A stretch of 64,000 nucleotides of DNA from Microthrixaceae bacterium. Lineage in GTDB: Bacteria > Actinomycetota > Acidimicrobiia > Acidimicrobiales > Poriferisodalaceae. Made by a program: the position numbers and the translations under genes. Of this stretch, positions 10,424 to 18,081 are shown one piece after another (within the stretch, counting starts at the first letter, position 1; each line of letters starts with the position of its first letter). The notes beneath the pieces are model-generated. The model did no database searches and was not told the DNA's origin. It saw only the letters and a program-made list of their open reading frames with translations. Location: assembly GCA_011523825.1 (NCBI GenBank), contig WTFX01000017.1, forward strand, positions 124,001-188,000. The letters are read 5' to 3'.

Positions 10424-11797
10424 TCAGGACTCGTCGTGAGCGTGGTGTTCTTCGGGCATGACTTCGGTGTGCGCACCGCGCTTGCCGGAGAACCACAGCA
10501 GTGCCAGCGCGGCGCCCCCCGCCGCACCGGAGGCGACCAGGATGCCGATCTTCGCGAGATCGCTGATGCCGTCGTTGTCGAACGCCAGGCCGGTGATGAA
10601 GATCGACACGGTGAAGCCGATGCCTGCAGCGAACCCCATGCCGACGAACTGCGGCCAGTTCATCCCCTCGGGCAGGTCGAAGCCGAAACGGGTCGCCACC
10701 CAAGTGAACGCCGCGATGCCCAGCGGCTTTCCGACCACCAGGCCCAGGATCACGCCCCACGTCACGGGCGATCCGGCGGCATCGGTCAGCGTCTCGCTCG
10801 ACAGCGGGATGCCGGCATTGGCCAGGGCGAAGATCGGCACGATGAGGAACGCCGTGAACGGGTGCAGCAGCGACTCCAGCCGCTCGGTCACCGGCACCGA
10901 TTCCTGTACGAGGAACGACGCCTGGTGAACCTGCTCGACACTCGGATCGTCCGGGAGGTGATCCACCATGTCCTGCGCCTGCACCCGGTCGAGCAGGGGC
11001 TTGGCGGGCGTCAGCAGGCCGAGCACCACGCCGGCGATGGTGGCGTGCACGCCCGACTCCAGCGTGGCGTACCAGATCACCAGCCCGATCACCCAGTAGA
11101 CCTCGAGCGCCCACACCTTCATCAGCGCCAGCATTCGCACCACGAGCGTCAGCCCGACGGCGACCGCCAGCCAGCGGAAGTCCAGATCGCCGGTGTAGAA
11201 GATCGCGATGACGGCGATGGCCCCGATGTCGTCCACGATGGCCAGCGTCAGCAGGAACAGCTTGAGGATCGGGGGCACTCGCGTGCCCAGCAGCGCCACG
11301 ACGCCCACTGCGAAGGCGATGTCGGTGGCCATCGGGATGCCCCAGCCCGAAGCGGCCTCCCCTGAGGGGTTGAACACCACGTAGAACAGCGCCGGCACGA
11401 CCATCCCGCCGATGGCGGCAATCGCCGGCAACGTGGCTGCACGGAGACTCGAGAGGTACCCGGTCACCAGCTCGCGCTTGATCTCGAGGCCCACCACGAA
11501 GAAGAACAGCGCCATGAGACCGTCGTTGACGAGCGCCTCCAACGTCAGCCCATGGTCGCCGTGCACGTGGTAGCCGCCGACGGTCAGGTCGATATGGGTA
11601 TGCCAGAAGTCGAAGTAGCTCTGGCTCCAGGGCGAGTTCGCCCAGATCAGCGCCGTGGTGGCGGCCACGAGAAGCAGCACGCTGCTGGCGACCTCACGAT
11701 GGACGAAGCTGAGAATCGGTCGCGCCACGAACCGGGCCAGCCAGCGGTCGCCGCCTGCGAACGTCTCCCGCTGGAACAGGTACTCCGGCCCGGCCAT
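10424..11797 (-). CDS. nhaA: Na+/H+ antiporter NhaA
   Basis: 457-residue inner membrane antiporter that expels Na+ in exchange for H+. The paired aspartates of the ion site are at residues 189-190 within LAIVDDIGAIAV, and the motif GLEIKRELVTGYLS (103-116) is typical of NhaA. The hydrophobic profile fits about 12 helices. The C-terminal tail (HTEVMPEEHHAHDES) is rich in His and acidic residues and could sense pH, but this is a guess. ATG 11797 is the first start that gives a normal NhaA N-terminus; the frame stays open another 19 codons upstream. It follows the STAS gene on the same strand. Confidence 0.93.
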   Translation of the reverse strand: MAGPEYLFQRETFAGGDRWLARFVARPILSFVHREVASSVLLLVAATTALIWANSPWSQSYFDFWHTHIDLTVGGYHVHGDHGLTLEALVNDGLMALFFFVVGLEIKRELVTGYLSSLRAATLPAIAAIGGMVVPALFYVVFNPSGEAASGWGIPMATDIAFAVGVVALLGTRVPPILKLFLLTLAIVDDIGAIAVIAIFYTGDLDFRWLAVAVGLTLVVRMLALMKVWALEVYWVIGLVIWYATLESGVHATIAGVVLGLLTPAKPLLDRVQAQDMVDHLPDDPSVEQVHQASFLVQESVPVTERLESLLHPFTAFLIVPIFALANAGIPLSSETLTDAAGSPVTWGVILGLVVGKPLGIAAFTWVATRFGFDLPEGMNWPQFVGMGFAAGIGFTVSIFITGLAFDNDGISDLAKIGILVASGAAGGAALALLWFSGKRGAHTEVMPEEHHAHDES

Positions 11798-11874
11798 ACG
11801 GCCGCACAGGATACGGGCCGTTATATGGCGGTCCTGCCGCGGACCGCGCTCCACGCGCGCGCGTCTGCCGATGT

Positions 11875-12240
11875 TCAGCGATTCGACACGCGCTGCAGGG
11901 CCGCCGGCAGCCCGCTGGTCACTTCGAAGAGCGATTCGACCCCGCTCTCGGCCAGCGTCGCGGCGACGCCGGGCGTGCTCACCACGAGCGCCAAACCGCC
12001 GCTCGCGGCCAGGCAGCGTCGACGCGCGTCGAGCAGTACGCCGAGCGTGACCGGTTGCAAAACATCCACATCGGACAGGTCGATCACGAGCCGCGGCCGG
12101 GTGCCGGCCGTTGCAAGCGCTGAGCGCAGCGCACTGTCCAGCGACGCGATGGCAGCCAGGTCGAGCTCGCCGCGTGGCGTCACCACCACGGCGGCGGTGC
12201 CGTCGGCGGCGGTCACCGTGCGCTCAGCGATGCCCAGCAT
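11875..12240 (-). CDS. STAS-domain protein, anti-sigma antagonist-like
   Basis: 121-residue single STAS domain. The fold pattern is recognisable: VVTPRGELDLAAIASLDSAL, then VIDLSDVDVLQPVTLGVLLDARR. In classical anti-anti-sigma factors a phosphorylated Ser lies in a DSSGLG-like motif at the start of the third segment; here the spot reads QPVTLG, so the serine is absent and only a nearby threonine remains. It may therefore be a non-phosphorylated STAS protein or act by ligand binding. No anti-sigma kinase is nearby. It lies between the flavin oxidoreductase gene and nhaA, all on the minus strand. Confidence 0.75.
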   Translation of the reverse strand: MLGIAERTVTAADGTAAVVVTPRGELDLAAIASLDSALRSALATAGTRPRLVIDLSDVDVLQPVTLGVLLDARRRCLAASGGLALVVSTPGVAATLAESGVESLFEVTSGLPAALQRVSNR

Positions 12241-12300
12241 CAGAGCGACGCCGCTGTTCGTCGTCGCGGCGTCGACGGGTGCATGGGACCAGCCGAAGGC

Positions 12301-13422
12301 TCACGCAAAGCGGGGCATCACCTTGTCGCTGATGAGCTCGAGCGACGCGTTGATCTGGTCGGCGGAGTGGATGCCCTGGGGCACCAGGAAGAACGCTTCC
12401 TCCACACCGAGCACCGTCTGCGCCTCTTCGATCTGGCGGCTGATCGTGTCGGGGCTGCCGACGAGCTGCAGCGGCATGCCCTGGCCGAACTGGATGGCCC
12501 ACTGGTTCCAGAACCACTCCATGTCGGCAAACTGCGCCCACGCCTCCTCGTCGGTGGGCGCGCACACCGCCACGCCGCCCCAGCCGCACTCGTGCCCGCG
12601 GGGCTTCTCGACACCGTGCTGTGCGGCCTCCTCGCGGTACGCCTTCCACAGCGCCTCGCAGAAGTCCATCTTGTCGCTGAGCACGATCGGCGTGCCGCCG
12701 TAACGCGCCCAGAACACCGCCGAGTCCATCGACATGGTGAACCCGCCGTACAGCGGCGGGTGCGGCGACTGCAGCGGGCGCGGGGCGATGCCCACCTCGT
12801 GGATCGTCATGTCGGCGTCGACCCCGGCGCCGTAGTCGGAATACACGGTGTGGGTGTGGGGGTTGAGATTGTCGTTGGGGAAACGCCAGAACTCGCCCTC
12901 GTAGGAGAACGTGTTGTTCTTCAGGGCGGTGAGCACCACGTCCACGAACTCCTCGAAGAAGCGGCGGTTGTAGGCGTCTTCGTCGGTGCCTCGGTTCCAC
13001 TTGCCCACCGCTGCGAGGTCCGGGCGGATCTTGAACTGGTCCACCCAGCGGTGCTGGTAGCCGCGCACCACGCCGAAGCAGAGCCGACCGCCGGTCATGT
13101 GGTCGAGCGTGGCCACCTGCTCGGCGACACGCATCGGGTTGTGGGTGGTGGACACGTAGCCGCAGGCGATCGGCCGCAGCCGATTGGTGTGCTGGGCGAT
13201 CCAGCTCGCCATCAGGTTCAGGTCGTTGGAGATCTCGAAGCCCTCGATCTGCAGGTGATGCTCGGGATGGCCGAAGCCGTACCAGCCGTTGTCGTCGGCG
13301 AAGCGCGCGATCTCGGCGATCTCGGCGAGCATGCGTTGGTAGTAGTCGTTATTGAGCCCCGCGAGACCGGCTTCCAGCTCGTGGCGCCGCCCGATCGTGC
13401 AGTACATGAACAAGCTGAACTT
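12301..13422 (-). CDS. Luciferase-like flavin-dependent oxidoreductase
   Basis: 373-residue member of the bacterial luciferase-like (LLM) family, likely a reduced-flavin (FMN) monooxygenase acting in the cytoplasm. Typical parts are the N-terminal strand KFSLFMYCTIG, the segment GHPEHHLQIEGF, GYVSTTHNPMRVAEQVATLDHMTGGRL and GFVVRG-type flavin contacts, followed by PLYGGFTMSMDSAVFWARYG. GTG 13422 is chosen for the GGGAG site six bases upstream; the frame extends 11 codons further. The substrate is unknown. The divergent TetR gene and the operator-like palindrome at 13545-13558 suggest that the pair is regulated together, perhaps by the substrate. Confidence 0.86.
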   Translation of the reverse strand, partial: KFSLFMYCTIGRRHELEAGLAGLNNDYYQRMLAEIAEIARFADDNGWYGFGHPEHHLQIEGFEISNDLNLMASWIAQHTNRLRPIACGYVSTTHNPMRVAEQVATLDHMTGGRLCFGVVRGYQHRWVDQFKIRPDLAAVGKWNRGTDEDAYNRRFFEEFVDVVLTALKNNTFSYEGEFWRFPNDNLNPHTHTVYSDYGAGVDADMTIHEVGIAPRPLQSPHPPLYGGFTMSMDSAVFWARYGGTPIVLSDKMDFCEALWKAYREEAAQHGVEKPRGHECGWGGVAVCAPTDEEAWAQFADMEWFWNQWAIQFGQGMPLQLVGSPDTISRQIEEAQTVLGVEEAFFLVPQGIHSADQINASLELISDKVMPRFA

Positions 13423-13544
13423 CACCCTGGCTCCCGCTGCCTCATTCCCCGGCACGATCCGGGCTTCTCCGCGGAGTGTAGGTGAGTGTTCTCAGGAGAG
13501 GCCCGGGAGCCGCCGCATGCACCGCCAGGCCGTCGACCACTGCA

Positions 13545-13558
13545 TGAACGCCCGTTCA
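13545..13558. promoter_or_regulatory. TetR-type operator candidate
   Basis: TGAACG and CGTTCA are perfect inverted arms separated by CC. The site is 21 bp upstream of the TetR start (13579) in the divergent gap to the flavin oxidoreductase gene, the classic place for self-regulation and control of the neighbour. Confidence 0.6.
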
Positions 13559-13578
13559 GGACTAGGTTTCTCCGAGGC

Positions 13579-14289
13579 ATGGACAGCACCGAGGCAGCCT
13601 CTGGCAGCTCGGCCGAGCCGGATACCGCAGACAGCACCGTTGCCGCTGGCGCCGACGAGAACGGCGGCAACGGGAACGGCAACGGCCGGCGGATCCGCAA
13701 GGGCGAGCGCAGTCGAATGCGCATCTTGGATGCCGCCGCGCGCCTGCTCTCGTGCCGCGGCTACGCCGCCACCACGCTGACCGACATCGCCGCCGCCGCC
13801 GAGATGCAGGCCGGCAGCCTCTACTACCACTTCGACTCGAAGGACGCGATCGTCGAAGAGGTGCTGCGGGTCGGTATCGACCACGCACGCAACGCCATCG
13901 ACGCTGCGCTGGAGCCGCTGGGTCCCGACGCCAGGGGCTCCGACCGGCTGGCAGAGGCCATCGTGGCCTACGTCAACTGCATCGTCGCCGAGAGCAACTT
14001 CACGGTGGCCAACATCCGCTGCTTCAACGAGTCGCCCCCGCAGACCCGTGAGGGCCTGGCGGTACCGCTGCGGGAGTTCACCAATCTCTGGGTGGGCCTG
14101 CTCGCCGGTGGTCAGCAGGACGGCTCCCTGCGCAGCGACACCAACGCCAACGTTCTCGCCCGGATCATGATCTCCGGTCTCAACTCGCTTGCCAGCTGGT
14201 ACCGACCCGGCGGCGAGCTGCGCCTCGAAGACCTCGCCCGCCAGTTCGCCGACATGATCCTCGACGGCCTGCACCCCGCCGACGGCTGA
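13579..14289 (+). CDS. TetR-family transcriptional regulator
   Basis: 236-residue regulator. The first 38 residues are a low-complexity Ser/Asp/Gly/Asn tail, followed by a basic patch and the DNA-binding domain (RMRILDAAARLL to SLYYHFDSKDAIVEEVL, about residues 46-97). The C-terminal helical domain resembles regulators of lipid or aromatic catabolism, but I cannot name the ligand. ATG 13579 is chosen because CCGAGG precedes it and the upstream frame crosses the palindrome. Divergent from the flavin oxidoreductase gene, which is its most likely target; convergent with the VWA gene, 22 bp away. Confidence 0.88.
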   Translation: MDSTEAASGSSAEPDTADSTVAAGADENGGNGNGNGRRIRKGERSRMRILDAAARLLSCRGYAATTLTDIAAAAEMQAGSLYYHFDSKDAIVEEVLRVGIDHARNAIDAALEPLGPDARGSDRLAEAIVAYVNCIVAESNFTVANIRCFNESPPQTREGLAVPLREFTNLWVGLLAGGQQDGSLRSDTNANVLARIMISGLNSLASWYRPGGELRLEDLARQFADMILDGLHPADG

Positions 14290-14311
14290 CAGTTTCGTCA
14301 GCTGCCGACAG

Positions 14312-16348
14312 CTACAGACGGCCGCCGGTGATGAGCTTGCGGCGGTGCTCGAGGAAGTCGACGAGCACGTAGTCGCCCAGATTGTGGGGGCTGGTGAAGA
14401 AGGCCCGGCCCCCGTTCATCTCGGTCATCTTCTCCACGAACGCCCGCAGGTAGCTGTTGGGGTCGAGCATGAACACGTTGATGCGGATGTCCTCGCGGGT
14501 TGCCCGGGCCACTTCCAGCAGCGTGGCCTCGATGGTCTCGCGCACCGGCGGGTAGGCGAAGTACGGCCGGCCGTCACGTGCCAGGTGAGCGGTGGGCTCG
14601 CCGTCGGTGATCATGATGATCTGCTTCGAGCCGGTCTGGCGTGCCAGCAGGCGCCGGGCGATCATGAAGCCGTGCTGCATGTTGGTGCCGTAGGCGAAGT
14701 CCCAGGACACCTCCGGCAGCTGGGCGGCGGTCAGCTCCGAAGCTGACTCGGCGAAGCCCACGATGCCCAGGTAGTCGCGCGGGAACTGCGTGGAGATCAG
14801 CGAGTGCAGCGCCATCGTGACCTTCTTGGCGGGCAGGAAGTTGTCACGCATCGGCATCGACAGCGACAGGTCCAGCATCAGCACCGTCGAAGCACGCGAC
14901 AGCAGCTCAGAGCGCTCGATCTCGAAATCGTCCGGCGTGAGCCGTACCGGGGTGCCGGTGCCCTGCCGGGTCACCGCGTTGCGAACGGTGCGCTCGATGT
15001 TCAAGTTGAAGGTGTCGCCGAACTCGTACGCCTTGGTCTCGTACGCGAACTCGTTGCCGACGCCCGTCTTGCGCACCTGGTGGCTGCCGACCTTGTCGTC
15101 CATCAGCCGGTTGAACAGGTCACCGAGCGCGTTCTGCCCGATGCGGCGCAGCGCCCGCGGCGTCAGCTCCAGGCGGCCTTCGGTGTGCTGCGCAAGGCCT
15201 GATTCCTCGAGCATGCGGGCCAACTCGCTGAGCCGTTCGAGGGCCTCGGCCGACTGGTCGCCGAGCAGCTCGCGCACCCGGTCAGGATCCACTTCGGTCA
15301 GGGCCGAGGGGCTGACGGCGCCCTGCAGCATCTCGGCCAGCGCGTCGAGGTCGCCAAGCTGGCTCAGCACGTCGGCCGCCTGTGACATCGACAGCGGGTC
15401 GTCGCCGCCGAATTGGTAGTTGCGGTCCCAGCCCATGTCGGGGAACGCCTGCTGGAGGTTCTGGGCGAGCTGCTGGGCCTGCCACTGCAGGTCCATGTCG
15501 TCCATGAGCTGCGCCGCCAGGTCGGCGAGCTGCTGGCGCTGCGCGGGCGTCATCGAGTTCATCATCGAGGCCATGGCTGCCATGCGCTTGGCCATGATCT
15601 CCAGCAGCTCGTCGAGGGATTGGGGGTTCTCGGGGAAGAAGTCGCCGTAGCGCTCCATGAAGCCCTCGAAGTCGGGCTCCTCGCCGCGGGCACGCTGCTC
15701 GAGCATCTGGTTGAGCTCGGCCATCATGTCCTTGGTGCGGGCCAGGTCCTCAGGGCTCATGTTGCCCATCGCCCCGGTCATCTGGTCGAAGTAGCTCTGG
15801 GCGACTTCCTGGCGCAGCCGCTCGACCAGCTCGTTGAACTGCTCGCGGGCCTCGGGCGATTCGAAGTCGTAGCTCTGCAGGCCGCGCATCTTCCCGGCCA
15901 GGTCGGGGGGCAGCATGTCGAGCTGCAGGTTGCGCTCGGCGGCGCTGGACTGGGCGATCTCTTCGCGGCGTTCGTCGCCGCTGTCGGCCGCGTCCTGCGC
16001 GAACTCCTCCAGCGCCTCTCGCTCGGTGTCGGTGATCTCGTCGAGCTCGCGGGCGATGTCGTCGTACACGCCGCCCAGGTCGAACTGCTCGAGCATCTCC
16101 TTGCGCCGGTCGCGCAGCCGCTCGATCATCTCGCGCAGGCCTTCGAGCCGGTTGCCCTCGGCGTCGGTGAAGCCCTGCTGCATGAGCCGGCGCAGGGCGG
16201 CATTGAGATCGCCGTGATACAGCAGGTCGTCGGTCATCTCGGCGAAGAGGCTGTCCGCGTCGAAGTCGAAGCCGGTCTGGGTGCCGTCCCACGCCGAGTA
16301 GCGGAACCGCGCCCCCTCTCGCCGGGCCCGACGCCAACGGATAGGCAC
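14312..16348 (-). CDS. VWA-domain protein partnered with MoxR-type ATPase
   Basis: 678-residue protein with a long, mostly helical and charged N-terminal part (to about 470) containing Met/Gln-rich segments, and a C-terminal von Willebrand A domain. The metal site motif DLSLSM is near residue 492, with the later threonine/aspartate elements in GTNMQHGF and MITDGEP. It starts 3 bp after the ATPase stop, so the two are surely co-transcribed. Such ATPase/VWA pairs (MoxR/CoxE or magnesium chelatase-like) act as chaperones for metal insertion or complex assembly. The client is not evident: no metalloenzyme lies next to the pair. Cytoplasmic; no signal peptide is seen. Confidence 0.85.
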   Translation of the reverse strand: MPIRWRRARREGARFRYSAWDGTQTGFDFDADSLFAEMTDDLLYHGDLNAALRRLMQQGFTDAEGNRLEGLREMIERLRDRRKEMLEQFDLGGVYDDIARELDEITDTEREALEEFAQDAADSGDERREEIAQSSAAERNLQLDMLPPDLAGKMRGLQSYDFESPEAREQFNELVERLRQEVAQSYFDQMTGAMGNMSPEDLARTKDMMAELNQMLEQRARGEEPDFEGFMERYGDFFPENPQSLDELLEIMAKRMAAMASMMNSMTPAQRQQLADLAAQLMDDMDLQWQAQQLAQNLQQAFPDMGWDRNYQFGGDDPLSMSQAADVLSQLGDLDALAEMLQGAVSPSALTEVDPDRVRELLGDQSAEALERLSELARMLEESGLAQHTEGRLELTPRALRRIGQNALGDLFNRLMDDKVGSHQVRKTGVGNEFAYETKAYEFGDTFNLNIERTVRNAVTRQGTGTPVRLTPDDFEIERSELLSRASTVLMLDLSLSMPMRDNFLPAKKVTMALHSLISTQFPRDYLGIVGFAESASELTAAQLPEVSWDFAYGTNMQHGFMIARRLLARQTGSKQIIMITDGEPTAHLARDGRPYFAYPPVRETIEATLLEVARATREDIRINVFMLDPNSYLRAFVEKMTEMNGGRAFFTSPHNLGDYVLVDFLEHRRKLITGGRL

Positions 16349-16351
16349 TAC

Positions 16352-17815
16352 TCAACCACGGGAGCGGTAGGTGGCTCGGGCACCGACGTGCTCCTTGTTG
16401 AGCCGCTTGGACAGGTGCAGGCCCTCGAGCACCAGTTCGATGGCAGAGGCCAGCACTGCGGGCGCTGCGCCTTCGTCCGAGTGCGGCTCGGCTGCGGCAG
16501 CCACCAGCGACTCGGCCGCCACCGCCAGCGCCTGATTGCCGGCGAGCAGCTCCATGTAGGCCTCCGAGCCGAGGTCGTCGCCGGTGTGCACCACCTTGCC
16601 CTCGCCGAAGCTGGCCACCACATCGCTCAGCTCGTCGGGCGAGAAGCGGTTCTTGAACACCTCGAGCACCGCCGCCTTGAGCATGGTCTCCACGATCTTG
16701 CCGTCGCGGCCCTCCTCCATCGACTCGATCTCGATCTTGCCGGCGGTGGAGCTCATGAGCGACTCGAGGTCGCTGACGCGGGGCACCACGTGCCGCTCGC
16801 CGCGTTGCAGCGCCCGGCGGGTGGCGTTGGCCGCGAGCGTCTCGGTGTTGGTGACGGTCATGCGCACCGACACGCCCGAGCGCTGGTTGACCTGGCTGCT
16901 GGCACGGGCCACATGGCTGAAGGTGGCCACGATCTCGGCCATGAAGTCGGGCATGGTGACGATGACACCCCCCGGCACGCCTTCGCCCATCCCCACATCG
17001 ATCCCCTGGAGGTCCAGCGGGCGGGCCTCCGACGACGCGATGTCCATCTCGGTGTCCACGTCGAGCGGGTAGTGGGTGCGGATCTGCGCGCCGAAGCGGT
17101 CCTTCAGCGGGGTGATGATGCGTCCCCGGTTGGTGTAGTCCTCGGGGTTGGCCGTGGCCACCAGCAGTACGTCGAGCGGCAGGCGGATCTTGTAGCCGCG
17201 AATCTGCACGTCGCGTTCCTCGAGCACGTTCAGCAGGCCCACCTGAATGCGCTCGGCGAGGTCGGGCAGCTCGTTGATGGCGAAGATGCCGCGGTTGGTG
17301 CGCGGCACCAGCCCGTAATGCAAGGTCAGCTCGTCGGACAGGTACCGGCCCTCGGCCACCTTGATGGGGTCCACCTCGCCGATGAGGTCGGCGATCGAAG
17401 TGTCGGGCGTGGCCAGCTTCTCTCCGTAGCGGACATCCCGGTGCGCCCACGCGATGGGGGTGTCGTCGCCGTGCTCGGCGACGAGATCGAGGGCATGGCG
17501 GGACACCGGGTTGTAGGGGTCGTCGAAGATCTCCGAGCCCTCGATGTAAGGCATCCACTCGTCGAGCAGGTTCACCAGCGAGCGGATCATGCGGGTCTTG
17601 GCCTGGCCCCGCTCTCCCAGGAACACCACGTCGTGGCCGGCCAGCATGGCGTTCTCGAGCTGGGGCAGCACCGTGTTCTCGTAGCCCAGCACGCCTTCGA
17701 ACAGCGGCTCGGAGGCGGCGATGGCCTTCGCGGCATTCGCGCGCATCTCCTCTTTGACCGGCCGGGAGACCCAGCCGGTCTTGCGCAGTTCGCCGAGCGT
17801 GGTGGGTTGCGTCAT
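16352..17815 (-). CDS. MoxR/magnesium chelatase-like AAA+ ATPase
   Basis: 487-residue AAA+ ATPase. Walker A is GERGQAKT (67-74), Walker B GIFAINE (176-182) with asparagine-glutamate instead of the usual Asp-Glu, and a sensor-like ATANPEDY follows. The domain between about 85 and 170 carries the insert typical of the ChlI/BchI/MoxR group. ATG 17815 gives the natural N-terminus MTQPTTLGEL; the frame extends upstream only through low-quality sequence. It heads a two-gene operon with the VWA protein. I infer a chaperone-like complex that remodels or inserts cofactors into an unknown partner. Confidence 0.87.
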   Translation of the reverse strand: MTQPTTLGELRKTGWVSRPVKEEMRANAAKAIAASEPLFEGVLGYENTVLPQLENAMLAGHDVVFLGERGQAKTRMIRSLVNLLDEWMPYIEGSEIFDDPYNPVSRHALDLVAEHGDDTPIAWAHRDVRYGEKLATPDTSIADLIGEVDPIKVAEGRYLSDELTLHYGLVPRTNRGIFAINELPDLAERIQVGLLNVLEERDVQIRGYKIRLPLDVLLVATANPEDYTNRGRIITPLKDRFGAQIRTHYPLDVDTEMDIASSEARPLDLQGIDVGMGEGVPGGVIVTMPDFMAEIVATFSHVARASSQVNQRSGVSVRMTVTNTETLAANATRRALQRGERHVVPRVSDLESLMSSTAGKIEIESMEEGRDGKIVETMLKAAVLEVFKNRFSPDELSDVVASFGEGKVVHTGDDLGSEAYMELLAGNQALAVAAESLVAAAAEPHSDEGAAPAVLASAIELVLEGLHLSKRLNKEHVGARATYRSRG

Positions 17816-17901
17816 GGCGGGCAACCTAGTGGCTGGTGGCTCCCGACGGCGTTGGCGCAGGTTGGTTGCACCCGCCTGTTCACGGCGCGTAGCGTGACCA
17901 G

Positions 17902-17969
17902 TGGAGGCAAGGGGACTCGAACCCCTCGGGATGGGATTTACAGGTCCTCCCGGCCACCTGGCTGCCCCC
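17902..17969 (-). tRNA. tRNA-like sequence, degenerate, possibly tRNA-Tyr(GTA)-derived
   Basis: Read on the minus strand, a 7-bp acceptor stem (GGGGGCA with TGCCTCC, one G-U) and a perfect T-arm (AGGGG-TTCGAGT-CCCCT) are present, with discriminator A. The whole is only 68 nt. The middle contains CTGTAAA, the loop of tRNA-Tyr with GTA at 17939-17941, but no proper 5-bp anticodon stem can be formed and the long variable arm expected of bacterial tRNA-Tyr is missing. A CAGG/CCTG D-stem is possible but would break the anticodon arm. Best read as a tRNA remnant or a minimal tRNA-like element; CCA is not encoded. Confidence 0.5.
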
Positions 17970-18001
17970 ATGGAACGAAGCCCACACAGCTCCGCTCCTC
18001 G

Positions 18002-18035
18002 AAGACCCCCGCTCGGCTCGCTGGGCGGGGGTCTT
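18002..18035. terminator. Perfect 11-bp hairpin, terminator-like, in a divergent gap
   Basis: AAGACCCCCGC and GCGGGGGTCTT are exact inverted arms around a 12-base loop, ending in TCTT on the plus strand. It looks like a plus-strand intrinsic terminator, yet no plus-strand gene lies upstream within 3 kb and the tRNA-like sequence is read the other way. It may insulate the next gene, end an unseen small transcript, or be a relic. Confidence 0.6.
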
Positions 18036-18081
18036 GCGTGACATCCGCATCACACTTGTCCATCATTCTCAGTAGTTTTCA

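Noticed and set aside
17902-17969. tmRNA or permuted tmRNA
   Set aside because: Both acceptor arms lie only 68 nt apart with no room for a tag-coding region; tRNA-like remnant fits better.
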